In this document: positions 30,901 to 42,200 of the stretch, piece after piece
Layout: every line of letters begins with the position of its first letter
Numbering within the stretch: position 1 is the stretch's first letter
From: Haematococcus lacustris
Lineage: Eukaryota > Chlorophyta > Chlorophyceae > Chlamydomonadales > Haematococcaceae
DNA: 64,000 bases
Direction: 5' to 3'
NCBI GenBank assembly: GCA_030144725.1
Contig: JASKMD010000006.1
Location: 9,744,806-9,808,805, forward strand
Position numbers and translations under genes: made by a program
Notes under the pieces: model-generated
What the model was told of the DNA's origin: nothing
Databases searched by the model: none
Seen by the model: only the letters and a program-made list of their open reading frames with translations

Positions 30901-32308
30901 CTCTCGCACCTCCAAGGGGTCAGCGTGGGATGGGGGTGCATGTGACGCATGCTTGGCTGCATGCATCATGCAAGGCGGGCTGCATGGAAGTGCATAGCTT
31001 GATCTGCTGACCTCCCTTGACCCCTTTCCCCACCCCCATAAGCCTTCCCCGTTGCCTGGCCTCCTGCCCATCTCTGTGATTGCAGACGGGCCCTGCCACC
31101 ATCGTCATCAACAGTACACTAGCAGTCATCGCCCCTACACCAGGTCAGGCCATGCTCCACACCCACTCCCCCATACCATGGCTCACCCAGGCATGGGCGC
31201 CCCACCATGCCCCAGCCCACAGCCACCACCCCCCTGCTGCTGCTGCCGCCCCCCTAGCCCAAGGTTGATGAGCGCTGTCGCCCTGCAGCAGCTGCTGCCG
31301 CCGCTGCTCCCCTGGCCAGGTCCTGTTTGCTGGTGCTGCCCGCAGAGCCAGGGCAGTGCCTGAACCCTGTGGCCATCGTGGGAGTGCTGCCAGGCCAGAG
31401 CCCGTCTGTCTGGGGCGCGGGCGCCTCCACCTGCGACGTGCTGAACACCTCATGGTTCCTCAGCGACAACCCTGACTTCACCTTCCGGCTGCTAGGTAGG
31501 CAGGCAGCAGCTCCCACCCCACCACACCTGCACACCACCTCCTGTGCACCCACACACCCAGCAGCAGCGATCTGACGTCAGAGGGCTATGGACCGCAGGG
31601 GACGTGGACATGGAGCGCGAGGTGGAGCTGGACACATGTGTTGCGGGGCAGGACGCCTGGGACACTGAGATCAGGGTATACAGTGATGAGCCGGGTATCT
31701 GTGTCGACCCGCAGCTGCAGACCCAGGCAAGTGCTTGTCTGGCCTTACCCATCATCTTATCACAATCATATCTATTGAATAATAGATTGTATGGCACCAA
31801 TGGCCAACGATTTGCAGCTCACCAGCCGGAACATATCATATCTATCATCTGTCACAACCCCTATCACGACCCTGGCCTCCCCCATGCATGTGGGTTGGCC
31901 TTGACCCAACCCTACCCGCCAGCTTTACCTAACCTTAGCCTGATACCATCCTACACCTGACCCTATACCCTATACCCTATATATCCCTATTACCCCACCA
32001 GGCCAAGTAGCCCAGAAAGCCCATGCTAAACGGCCCACCACAGCTGGTCGGGTTTTTAGCTGCCTGGCAGCCTGGCCCTGGTGCATGCCCTTATCCATAG
32101 CCCTATGTTGTGACCCGTGCCCTTCCAGGCAAGGCTGGAGTATAATGATGATGGTAGCCCATGCGGGCGAGGGCGGTCACGCCTGTCCTTCACAGCTGCT
32201 CCGGGAGCCTCCTACCTCATTGTGGTGTCGGGCTATGGCGACAGCTACAGGGTGAGCCTGGAGGGTGGAGGGGAGCAGGCATGGCGGGCTGAGTATATGC
32301 TGGGCTAG
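27992..32308 (+). CDS. Secreted protein with three PPC-like beta domains
   Basis: Ten exons: 27992-28073, 28196-28515, 28748-28870, 29477-29516, 29776-30083, 30337-30456, 31086-31143, 31346-31495, 31599-31726, 32129-32308; about 502 aa. Exon 1 is a signal peptide, MWAPRAAIGS then a hydrophobic stretch ending AQFAFA. Each domain has the same plan: C.NPYRIAGLP, DFTFMLVG, a W/DTEL strand, a Cys, NDD, then SRVTFIAAPGQDYLIVVKGY. This resembles the bacterial pre-peptidase C-terminal (PPC) beta-sandwich, so an extracellular or cell-wall binding role is likely but unproven. Domains 1 and 2 are nearly identical including their introns; domain 3 is older. Intron 9 uses a GC donor, CAG|GCAAGT. The end is uncertain: exon 10 either reads through to TAG at 32306-32308 or is spliced at 32252, just before a foldback element at 32429 that may have removed further exons. 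Confidence 0.75.
28065..31143 (+). repeat. Tandem segmental duplication of one PPC-domain unit (~1.6 kb)
   Basis: The segment from about 28065 to 29540 is repeated from about 29635 to 31143 with an offset of 1.57-1.61 kb. It includes three exons, their introns and an inserted Fanzor 3'-end fragment. Confidence 0.9.
29183..29315 (-). mobile_element. Short Fanzor-element 3'-end fragment in PPC-gene intron 3
   Basis: It carries the family's terminal sequence CCTTAGCCCTCAACC and GCAGTGGAACACTAA. The fragment is bounded by AAGGGTCGGC (29183-29192) and AAGGGTCAGC (29306-29315). Its duplicate in intron 6 is at 30812-30924, with 10/10 matching flanks AGGGGTCAGC. Confidence 0.6.
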
Positions 32309-32428
32309 GCTGGGCTGGGCATGGAGAGCAAGGAGGGCCGCAGGGGGAGGGCCAAGAGAGTAGGGGTGATGGTAGGGAGTCAGGTCAAGACAGTAGCACT
32401 GGCAGGGCAAGAGGGGGTCAGCAAGAGG

Positions 32429-33174
32429 TTGAAATGCCCTCAGCACCACTGAAGGTTTTACGTCTACGCTCAAATACGAGGCTCAGTACATCCGCCTAGG
32501 ATCAAGCGCGTCAAATAGAAAATCACAGCAGCACCCGCTGCGAAGGTCACAGGTCGCTTAGCACAAGACATTACCGCCTGACCTGATGCCCGCCTGCTTG
32601 CCTGCCCGGCCTGCTGCTACCCGGTGCAGTGCGGCTCGGCAGCCTTGGCGGTTACAGCATCCTTCCCGGAGACTTCCGAGTCGTCGGTGGAAGAATCATC
32701 GGAGGCGTCCGCAGCGGCGACGACTCGGAAGTCCCGCAAGCTGCTTCATGGCGCCTAGACGCGATCCGCTGGCCTCACTCCGACGCTGCCGGGAGCCGTG
32801 ATGTGCTTTTCGTAGACCTCGGATCACCCATGAGGAGGCACAATGGGCTGACGCAGATAGCATCCTTCCCATACCCGGACGCTCGGCCACTTCCCAGCCT
32901 ACCTGCCCCTAGCCCCACCCCCATCCCCCACCGCTGACAAGGCCACACCTCAATCACACAATCACACACTTGTTAGACCCCTTGTTGGACCGTCAGAGCC
33001 ACCACCCTGGTGTGCCTGCCAGCTGATCCGCATGTCTTGTGCTAAGCGACCTGTGACCTTCGCAGCGGGTGCTGCTGTGATTTTCTATTTGACGCGCTTA
33101 ATCCTAGGCGGATGTACTGAGCCTCGTATTTGAGCGTAGACGTAAAACCTTCAGTGGTGCTGAGGGCATTTCAA
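32429..33174. mobile_element. Foldback/MITE-like element with 143-bp terminal inverted repeats
   Basis: 32429-32571 and the reverse complement of 33032-33174 match over 143 bp, with one mismatch seen. The ends are TTGAAATGCCCT. The ~460-bp interior contains a second palindrome with 16-bp arms GACTTCCGAGTCGTCG (32671-32686) and its complement (32718-32733). No target-site duplication or transposase is visible, so the element is non-autonomous. Confidence 0.85.
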
Positions 33175-33498
33175 ATTTTTACGATTGGCTGCAAATGTCA
33201 CAAGCCTGTACCTAACCTGTGTCATGTAACTGCATCTATGTCTCCGTCTACGTAACTGCATCCGTGCATTGACTGTAGATTGCTTGCTGAACCCTTGTTG
33301 ATTGTCTTGTTGAACAACAACCAGGAAAACCAGGAAAACAAGAAAAAAACAGGAAAAACAGGACATCAAAGGCAATTGGCGCCACGGTTAGCGAAGCGAG
33401 TTATAAAAATGCTGCGAAACAGACAGCGTAGACGTAATCGTAATGCCTCGGATAGTTAGGTTGACCGGCCGCCAGAACCAAGTCAGGCTCAGCGGAAC

Positions 33499-34494
33499 AT
33501 GGAGGCCAACGGTGCAGCGCACTGGGCCCACAACCACAATAACACATGGCACGCAAAGAAGAGTAAAATGCACACCGTGATGGAGGGTGTGTCCGCTGCG
33601 GGTTTAGAGGAGGGCGCGGTCGTGCCGTCCGAAGTGGTGGAGGCGCGGCTCTACCAGCAACTTGTGCTTTGGGTGGAGGCCTGCAGCAAGAGGGCGCTGC
33701 TCGCCAGCTTGCTACTGGGCCCCATGGTGCGCGGCTGCTTCACTCGCGTCACTGTACTTGCGGATGGCCAGGAGCTCTTGGAGGAAATCCCTGCTGAGGA
33801 CGCGGATATCCCGAACTTTGCGGAGCGCAACCTGTACCTGCAGCTCGGCCGCGGTACGCCCCATCCCGGACTGCAGTCTCGGCCCAGCTTAGCTGTGGTG
33901 GCTGTGTTGGCCGCGCACCCGGGCCTCCGCGATGAGCTCAACGCTGTACCTCGCTATCCGCACGACTGCAACACCGTCGACGGTGTGGGCCAGAAGCTGG
34001 AGACTAGCTTTGCCAACAGCCTCACCGTGCTGTTCAAGCGCAGAGTTGGGCAAGCGGTGGCTCTGGCTGGGGCCAGGGTCATCGCTGGCTCACACGAGCA
34101 CCAGCGCCGCCTTGGGCTGCCCTTGGATGGCAGGCCAGCCTGGACTGAGCGTCAGCGCAGCTGGGTGGTGCGGAGTGTGCGGGGGAAGGTGGTGACCTGG
34201 CTAGAGGGTCAGGGTCAGGGTGGGGTGGTGCCTACTGAGGCCATGCGGGATGAGGTGGCAAGGCAGCGGAGGTTGCTGGGCGTGGGTCAGGGGGTGGTGG
34301 TGAACAAGGCCTGGCGGCAGATGGGTGGCAACCGGGGCAGCCTGCTGCGGCATGCACTAGACACTAGCAGACAGCTGGAGGCTGCCTATGTCAGCTGGCA
34401 GGCTAACTGGGCAGACTGGCAGGCACTTGCTGCCAGCGGACATCACCTCCTTGCCCAAGTTCAGGAATGGTGTGGCCGGGCCCAGGGACAGTGA
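33499..34494 (+). CDS. 331-aa uncharacterised open frame upstream of a Fanzor C-terminal remnant
   Basis: A single intact frame begins at ATG 33499; TTATAAAAATG near 33400 could be its TATA box. The protein is rich in basic helices, e.g. GQKLETSFANSLTVLFKRRV and SRQLEAAYVSWQANWADWQ. No catalytic motif is visible. Its position just before a RuvC-III-like segment suggests it is the N-terminal (nucleic-acid-binding) part of a Fanzor-type protein whose middle has been lost; that is an inference. Confidence 0.5.
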   Translation: MEANGAAHWAHNHNNTWHAKKSKMHTVMEGVSAAGLEEGAVVPSEVVEARLYQQLVLWVEACSKRALLASLLLGPMVRGCFTRVTVLADGQELLEEIPAEDADIPNFAERNLYLQLGRGTPHPGLQSRPSLAVVAVLAAHPGLRDELNAVPRYPHDCNTVDGVGQKLETSFANSLTVLFKRRVGQAVALAGARVIAGSHEHQRRLGLPLDGRPAWTERQRSWVVRSVRGKVVTWLEGQGQGGVVPTEAMRDEVARQRRLLGVGQGVVVNKAWRQMGGNRGSLLRHALDTSRQLEAAYVSWQANWADWQALAASGHHLLAQVQEWCGRAQGQ

Positions 34495-34509
34495 GGTGAG
34501 TGAGCCTTG

Positions 34510-34640
34510 AGCTGGGCATATTGCTTGAGGCATAGTGCTGGTGGCATGTGGCTTGAGGCATAGTGCTGGTGGCATGTGGCTTGAGGCATATTGTTGGTGG
34601 CATGTTGTTTGAGGCATATTGTTGGTGGCATGTTGCTTGA
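34510..34640 (+). repeat. 28-bp minisatellite between the two Fanzor-like pieces
   Basis: Four to five copies of a unit beginning GGCATAGTGCTGGTGGCATG occupy the place where RuvC-I and RuvC-II would be expected. Confidence 0.85.
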
Positions 34641-34646
34641 GGCCTA

Positions 34647-34973
34647 TTGCTTGTGGCAACATTGACTGATGATGATTGGGTGGCTCCAAGTGTGCGGAAT
34701 CTGCGCCCGGTGCGCAGCATGGCGACGCGGTCCCGCATCCGGGGCCGGATGTGCTCAACAAGCACGGGCATCAGGTTCTACGATCGAGACGTGTCAGCCG
34801 CGCTGAACATCCGCCGCATTGCAGCCGGGCCGGGCCGGCCCCGCGAGCTCAGCAGCTGGCTGGGCCGCCCCGCTATGCCTAACCCAGGCAGGCCAGGCCA
34901 GGAGTGGGTGTGCGTGCGCGACAGAGGCCTGCTGCGGAAGTGGCAGCGGCAGCACCAGCGGCAGCGACAGTGA
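34647..34973 (+). pseudogene. Fanzor C-terminal remnant (RuvC-III)
   Basis: The plus strand encodes SRIRGRMC, RFYDRDVSAALNIRRIAAG and RELSSWLG, ending in a basic tail and TGA. The DRDxxAALNI segment is the RuvC-III motif of TnpB/Fanzor. RuvC-I and RuvC-II are missing, so the nuclease cannot be active. It differs from the intron-9 family and has no copy of that family's 3' module. Confidence 0.65.
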
Positions 34974-35490
34974 CATGTGTATCATGCCATAAGCCAAATA
35001 AAACAAACAATTCGATTGCCCCTTACAAAGGGGATGTGTGTGCGCTAGAGTATGCATAGGGTAGGTTGGGGCTCTAGCGACTCCTAGGGTTAGGGACCTA
35101 GGTTAGGGACACACACCGCCCCTAACTCCTGTGGAGAAGTGTAGGGGCTCCACAGGAGGATAGGGATACAGGGACCTGGCACCTGGGACCTGGGGACCTG
35201 AGCCTAGTATTTTACAGGTCACTTCACCTTCCTTGTTTGTACCTTGATACGTCACGTGTTTTTGCGGTGCTGAAGCTTACTGTGAGGGCCGGCGCGGTGG
35301 CTGGAAACTCTACCTCGTGTTACGTTAAGCCAAATCATATAACCAAACAAACGTTCCCCGGCCCACCCTGCTCTCCGCTCGAGCGAAGGATAAGGGGCCC
35401 CTAGATGCTGGGCAGCACTGCAGGATAGGTTTCCCCGCTGCTTCACCTACTGGTGCCCAGCTATTTTGTCAAGGTTGACAACGTTTTTGA

Positions 35491-35953
35491 CCCCTAGCTC
35501 CGCAACTTAGCCCTCAAAACCTAGAGCCTTCATTGCAGTGGAACACTAAGTGTGGACCACTACAAAACGGTGTTTTTGCCTGTGTGGAGTTCCCATGGTC
35601 ATGGCATGCACATGGCTTGAACATGGCATACACACGGGCATGGTCGCCTACCACCTACAGAATTGCCTGACCCAGAGGGCTATGATGTAGAGTTGGCATG
35701 ACCTGCATGCGCTAATTGTGAGCTGATGACAGTTCAAATGGGGGGGGCACACACTACTGTGCCACAGCAGGCTGGGCCTTGGGTGGCTTGTCTCGCAGCT
35801 GCCTGTAGCCCAGGCCTGGGTACTCCTTGCCATTGGCGGGCAGCTTTCACTGCTCTGGCCACCAGCACAGCTCCAGTGGGCGCCACCTGTTCTCCCCAAC
35901 GCGCTGCATGTTCAGCGCTGCATTGCAGTCTAGCTCCCCCCCCTAGCTCAGCA
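35491..35953 (-). mobile_element. 5'-truncated Fanzor-element copy with 14-bp direct repeats (intergenic)
   Basis: CCCCTAGCTCCGCA (35491-35504) and CCCCTAGCTCAGCA (35940-35953) match at 13 of 14 positions. The element between contains the 3' module and Fanzor codons back to the RuvC-III NAALN segment, where it is cut off. Confidence 0.85.
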
Positions 35954-37005
35954 GCGGCAGTGGCCTGATCAAGTCCAGGTATTGAGGCGGAGCAGTAGCC
36001 ATGTGGGGTAGGTGGAGCGACGGCAAACTGGCATGGGCTGCCTGCTTGCCATTGGTCACCCCCGCCATTGGCTGCCATTGGTTGCCATTGCATAGCTCGC
36101 CTCAGTGCTCAGCCTCAGTCCTCAGACCCCAATCGAGTACACGCTTGTCCAAAGCATCTACATTAGGGTATATCCGCTAATATTGGTTTCGGGCCAAATG
36201 CTAATATTAGCTCATGCATGAGCTGATATGAGCTAGTATGAGCTTCCGGGAGCTAATTGGGAGCTGATATGAGCTAATTGGGAGCTGATATGAGCTAGTC
36301 TGAGCTAATAGGAGCTAGGGTTAGGGTTAGCCAACCCCCCTAACCCGAGCTAATATGAGCTAAAATGAGAACAGATATCAGGTTGGGGGGGCACCACCCT
36401 AATCTACATCCACAGAAGAGCCGTACATAGTGCTGTAGGGTCGGGTAGTTTACCCTAGGAGACGAGCAGCAGGCTGGTTAGCTGCACTGTTGTACCCTGT
36501 AACCGTTGACACCGTCAGCAGTGTCACTACTTAACTCACATGCACCATACCCACATCTGAACCCCACCCTGTAGCACCACTAAATATAAGGCTTTTCCTG
36601 ACCCTAGTGACCCAGCTCTTACGGCAGCGCTACTTGTCCAACCATGCCATGTCTCATGTCAAACCAGGGCCACCGTTGCCATGCTACCATACCTGTATCT
36701 GACCACCACAGCGGTGACTGCGCTGCAGGCACTAAGGTAACCAACCCAACGCAGCTCTACTTGTCTCACCAGGCCATCGCGGCGCAGCTGCCAGTGCGAC
36801 AAACGCTACCGAAGACGGCCTCATTTTCTTCGAGAGCGGCGGGCGCTATCTGACCGCCTGCGGCTGGCGCCGCCTGGCCTGCTAGGCTGTGCATGTCCAC
36901 ATGGTGAAGACCCACATCAAACCAGGGCCGCCATGGCCATGCCATCAGACCTGTGCCTGATCAGGCACCACACAGGGGTCACGGAGGTCACACCGATCCA
37001 GGCAG
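35954..37005. other. Intergenic; AGCTAATATG-type repeats
   Basis: No exon chain is supported. At 36190-36370 there are irregular tandem copies of GAGCTGATATGAGCTAAT, with short TTAGGG-like runs that do not form a telomere array. The rest is downstream of the ARM-TIR stop codon (37006). Confidence 0.6.
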
Positions 37006-39249
37006 TCAGTGCTTGACAGCCATGGTGCGGCCGGAGATGGCAGTGAGGCGCGCTTGCTGGGCTGCAATGCGCGCGCCCTGGAAACCGCCCACATGCGGGG
37101 TCACTGCCGCCGGCCCCAGGACCCCCCCGGGCGTGGTGTTGCTGGCTGCTGTGCCGTTCCCTCCCCCACTCCCTGGCCCCCCGCTGCCCTTGGGCGGGTT
37201 GCGGCTCTGCCGTTCCCCGTGGCCCGGGCTGCCGTTGTAGCCGTTGGCTATGGGGGGCAGCATGGCGCCATTGCTGTTGGCGGCGAGCATGGCATTAAGG
37301 CTAGGCATGGAGGCGGACATGCCATGAGGAAGGTCGGGGGGCGGGCTGGTGGCGTCCAAGGGGGTGCTGTGGAATATGGCGCCCTCAGGGTGAGTGGCGG
37401 TCTGCATGGTGACCATGCAGCAAACCAAACTCATGCAAGCACCATGTGCATGCAAGCTGAGCTGAGCTGATGTGCATGGTTGTTTGGATTGGGTGCATGA
37501 TGCAGTGCCAGATGCTAGCGCACCAAGCCCTGTCACGCCTCCCATGCGAGCTACAGCAGCTCACCATGATGTAGGGGGCCATGCGCATGCTGGCGCACAT
37601 GTTGTAGGCGTCTGGTCCTCCAGAGCTGCGCATACTGCTGGCCGCCAGGCTCTTCACCAGGCCCTGCACTCCCTGCACCGAGGTCAGCCCACAGCCACAT
37701 GTCACCCTTGGCTGCTATCATCACACGGGTCACACGTATATGTGTGAGGGGGGTGCTTTGGTGCAACCTAATGTCACACCGGCCTAGCCAATGACCTCCC
37801 CAGCATGCATGCAGCTGCTGCCATCATTGTGATGTGTGCACATGGGGGGGAGAGGGTGAGGTCGGTGATGGTAGAGAGGCACACCCAGATCACCCTCATG
37901 CTATGTAAGCCCTGTGTCCTTGTTCGCCTGGCTTGCTGGCCCCTCTCCCTTCCTGTCCACATTCGCCCCGGATCCACTTCCACTTCCACCCTGCCCACCC
38001 CGGCTCCTTGCCCTGTCCCACCTGCTGCCCCAGCACCTGCTGTTCATACTCCATCTATGGCACCTGCTCCTGCTCTGCCTGCAGCCCCTGCCCACCCCAC
38101 TTGCAGACCGTTTGCCCACCCCACCTGCTCTCCCCACACCCTCATCCTGCCCTGCCCCACCTGCAAGCCGTCCACCAGCATGGTCATGCCCCGCCTCAGC
38201 TCCAGGATATCCGCCGCCACGCCCCGCAGCTGCCGGCTGCTCTCTTGGCCCAGCTCGCCACGCAGCCCAGCCACCTGGCCAGCCAGGCTGGCTGACAGCT
38301 GCTGCTGCCAGTCATGCATGAGGGCTGACAGGCCAGCGGGGACCCCCGCCTCCCCCCCTGCTGCCTGCTGCTCATCGAGAAACTCCCCAAGCAGCGTCCT
38401 GTCTGGCGACCCCCTCCCTCCCTCAATGCAGGCATCAGCCTGGGAGGGGGGACTGCCGCTGGGCCGCTGGCTGGGGCTGCTGCTGCTGGTCAGGGTGGGG
38501 TGGGGGGCGGTGGCTGTGGCCAGATGATGCTGCACCTGTTGAGTGACAAGGGGCCAGCAGCAGTGGGGTGGGAGTAGGGGGAGGGGAGGGAGGGGGAGGG
38601 GGAGGCAGGGATGTTTAAGGGGCTGCAGGGGTGATGAGAGTGACATACAAGTGGTCTGGTGTTGCATTGGGACTTGAATGGCTTGGAGGAGTGGGACGGT
38701 TGTGTGGGAGGGAGTGTGACAAAAGTGTGGGAGGGAGTGTGAGAAGGATGATACAATTCCCTAGGATCAGCTGCAGCATGGGAGCAAAGCTGGTGGTTGT
38801 GGTGGTGGTGGTGGTAATGGTGGTGGTGATGGTGGCAAAGCTGGTGAAGCTGGCAAAGCAAAGTGGTGGAGATGGTGGATATGAGCAAAGCTGGTGTTGG
38901 TGTTGGTGGTGGTGAGCCGCACCTGCTGAGCCAGTGCAGCCATCTCCCGCCCCAGGTCCTCCGCCACCTTCTGAGTGCTGCTGGCCACCTGGGCAGCCAG
39001 GCTGTCACGCAGGCTGGACACCTCCCTCGCCAGCCCTGCCACCACTGCTGCCGCCACCACCGCCGCTGCATCGCCATCCACTGCAGGACCTGAACCAGCG
39101 CCAGCCGCGGCGCCAGGGGCCTCACCAGGGGTGGTGGAAGGGGGCCTGCCTCGCCGAGTGGGGGTGGTGGGGGTGGCAAGGGGGGTTGGGCTGATGCTGG
39201 GTCCCACACGCTGCTGCTGCTGGCTCGAACTGCTGGTATGTGTTGCTCC

Positions 39250-39284
<35 letters not shown>

Positions 39285-42200
39285 GAGTGATCATGGCAGA
39301 CTTCACGTCTGCCAGCTCGCCCCTCAAGCAACTCATCTGCTGGCTTTGCTGGTGCAACAGGGTCGTGAGGAGCTGCAGGGCGTCTCCAGCCATAGGGGTC
39401 CCTGGCAGCTGCAGGGAGGGGGGGGGCTGCAGCTGCACCGCCAGGGCAGGCATGGGGGATCGCTGCTGCTGGCGGTTGGCGGAGTTGGCGCGGCCCAGGG
39501 GAGGTGCGGGGGAGAGGGGGCGGGGCCCTGAGACGGTGGTGGCTGGGCCTGTGGTGGTGGGGAGGGTGAGGGAGGGGGCGGTAGGGAGGAAGGGGAGTTG
39601 CGAGCTGCTGGGTTGTGGGGAGCCACTTGAGGGGAGAGGGGACCCGGAGGCTTGGAGGGCTGGGAGGGAGCGGACGGCAAGGCTGGTGGAGGGGTGAAGG
39701 GCGGTGGGCCGGGGTGGGAGCTTGATGCGGCGCATGAGCTGGGTGACAAAATATGCGTAGTGGGCATCTCTGCGAGGGATGGAAAGGGGGAGGAGGGGTC
39801 AGGTCGGGTTAGGTCAGGTCAGGCCACTATGCACAGCTTATCAGCCTATTTTGTCAGCCTATATTGTACAAAACAGGTCGTCAAGTATATTACATGTTTT
39901 GCCAGGCCAGGTCAGGCCAGGTCAGGCCAGGTCAGGCCAGGTCAGGCCAGGTCAGGCCAGGTCAGGCCAGGTCAGGCCAGGTCAGGCCAGGTCAGGCCAG
40001 GTCAGGCCAGGTCAGGAAAAGTCCCTCCTCAATGTGAAACATGTTCAAAGGGTGAGATTCGATTGGATTGTCGGGGCGCCAGTAAACCCAGACCAACCTG
40101 TGGTGCAGCGGCTTTAGCGCAAACACCTTCTGCACCTCTGGCTGCAGTAGGCGCAGGGTGGGCTGGGGAGGGAAGCCCACCATGTTGCCACTGGCGTCAC
40201 CCCACCTGCACCACAGCAGCAGAGCCAGCAGCAGCGCAGAGCAGTCCAGCCAGCACAGAGCATAGCAAGTACAGCAGGACCCTCCCCTTCCAGCAACAGC
40301 TGCAGTGGCATCACACCCCATCACAGTATGTGCAGCAGCTGGTTCCATCAGTAGCGACCATCGCAAAGCGCAAGCGAAGCAACCATGCCATGCCAACCTA
40401 GCTGAGGTGGTAGTGGGCTGGCAGTGCCCTGTTCATCACTCAGGGCAGCAGCAGGACAAAGAGAACACACAAGGGACATACCCAGACTGCAGACTCATGC
40501 CTGCCGCACATCTTGCCCGCCCCACAGCCCTCTGCACCCACCCCCCTGCTAGGCCCTGCTCCCCTGCAACAGCAACATTCTCAACCTGCATGCAAGTCCC
40601 GCACCCCTCAGCAAGCTATGCCCTCACCCCACTAGCCACCCCCCTCACGCCCTCCACTAGCCGTGTCCCTCACCCCTCACTTAGCCACCCCCCTCACGCC
40701 CTCCACTAGCCGTGTCCCTCACCGCGCCCCCTCCTTCACCACGGTGACGGTGTTGACGTCACACCTCACAGCGGCCTCCATCTCCTCCAAGCAGCGGGGG
40801 CTGGTCAACACGTTGTCTGCGAGGGCCATGGAAGGGTGTGGGTGAGGTGGGTTCATGGTGCAGGGTCAAGGCAGGGCAGGGGTGAGGCTATAGGTAAGGT
40901 GGGTTCACAGTACAGGATTAGGGTGCAAGGGTGAGTGTCGGTGGGGGGGCATGCAGCCAAGAGAAACACCTGAGGGGGAGGTGGAGGAGTGGGGCACGTT
41001 AGGTGTTTCAGGGGTATGGAGCTGGGAGAGGGGGCTGTGCAGCTGGCGGTGGTCTGTGCACCCTTCATCAGTCAGAGACAAGGAGGGGGGTCAAGGGTGG
41101 TGGTGTTGGTGGGGGCAGTTATAAGGGGCGTTGCTTGAATTGCTTAATATTTGGGGCCGGACGTGTGTGGAGTGTAGCATTTTGTTTTAGCTGCATGGTT
41201 TATAGCTATAATATAAATATGGCTGTTGTTATAGCCAACGCTGTCTATAGCGCTAAACCAAACGAGGTCTGGAGTGCCAGGAGGTCAGGCGGTGGTCCAC
41301 GCACCTGTCAGCACCACCACGAGGTTGCGGCAGCGGCTGACTACCTGCCTTACGTCACTCAGGTCCTGGCCATACTCTGCAGGCAGGGGGAGGCCAGGGC
41401 ATGGGTGATCATGGGAAAGATGGAATGAGGGAGATGATGGGAGATGGGAATGCGGCAAATGATGGGAAAGATGGGAAAAGATGGAAATGAGGTGTGGTGG
41501 GAAGGACGACACGGCTAACCAGAAGGCCAGACGGGCAGGGGAGCTGGCCAGGTCAGTCCAGGTCAATCAGGGAGGGTGTTTGCTAGCCTGCTCTATGACT
41601 GAGGAACACTAAATGCTGGCTCGTAGCCCTGGACGTGACGGGGAGCCCTTTTGCCGCCACCGGACATCGTGCCTCATAATCCTCCTGGGCTGAGGTGATG
41701 CATGCAGCTCCTCGACAACCCTTGACACCACCCTGCCTTGACAAAGTCATTTGCCTGCTGGCTCTCTATCCCTTTCGCCTGGGGTCTGCTCCCCTGCTTG
41801 ACACAGTCATTTGCCTGCTGGCCCTCTATCCCTTTTCTGGGGTCTGCTCCCCTGCTTGCTTGCTAAGGTCCTGGAGGGAGGCAGGGAAGCACCCCAGCAC
41901 CATGGGCAGCATGGCACACAGCTTGCTTAACCCTGTCAAGATGAGAAGCTCTGTGAAGCTGCACACAAGCCTCCTCTCAAAAGGTGTTGTGGCTCACGCA
42001 CCGAAGTCCAGCAGGCAGCTGACGCCCCGCGTGATCAGCAGGGTGTGCAGCATGCGGGCAAACGCATGGGCGTCCTGCCGCTTGTAGCTGATCAACACGT
42101 CCACCACTGGCTCGACTGGGGGGGCGGGGGAGGAGGGGGAGGTCTGGGGCAGGGGCTGGCTCATACTGGGCTGCACTGCCTCTGCGGAGGGGAGGCAGAC

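Noticed and set aside
36953..37470. Plus-strand frames opposite the last ARM-TIR exon
   Set aside because: They are shadows of the minus-strand exon 37401-37006, which continues a 27-exon phase-consistent model.
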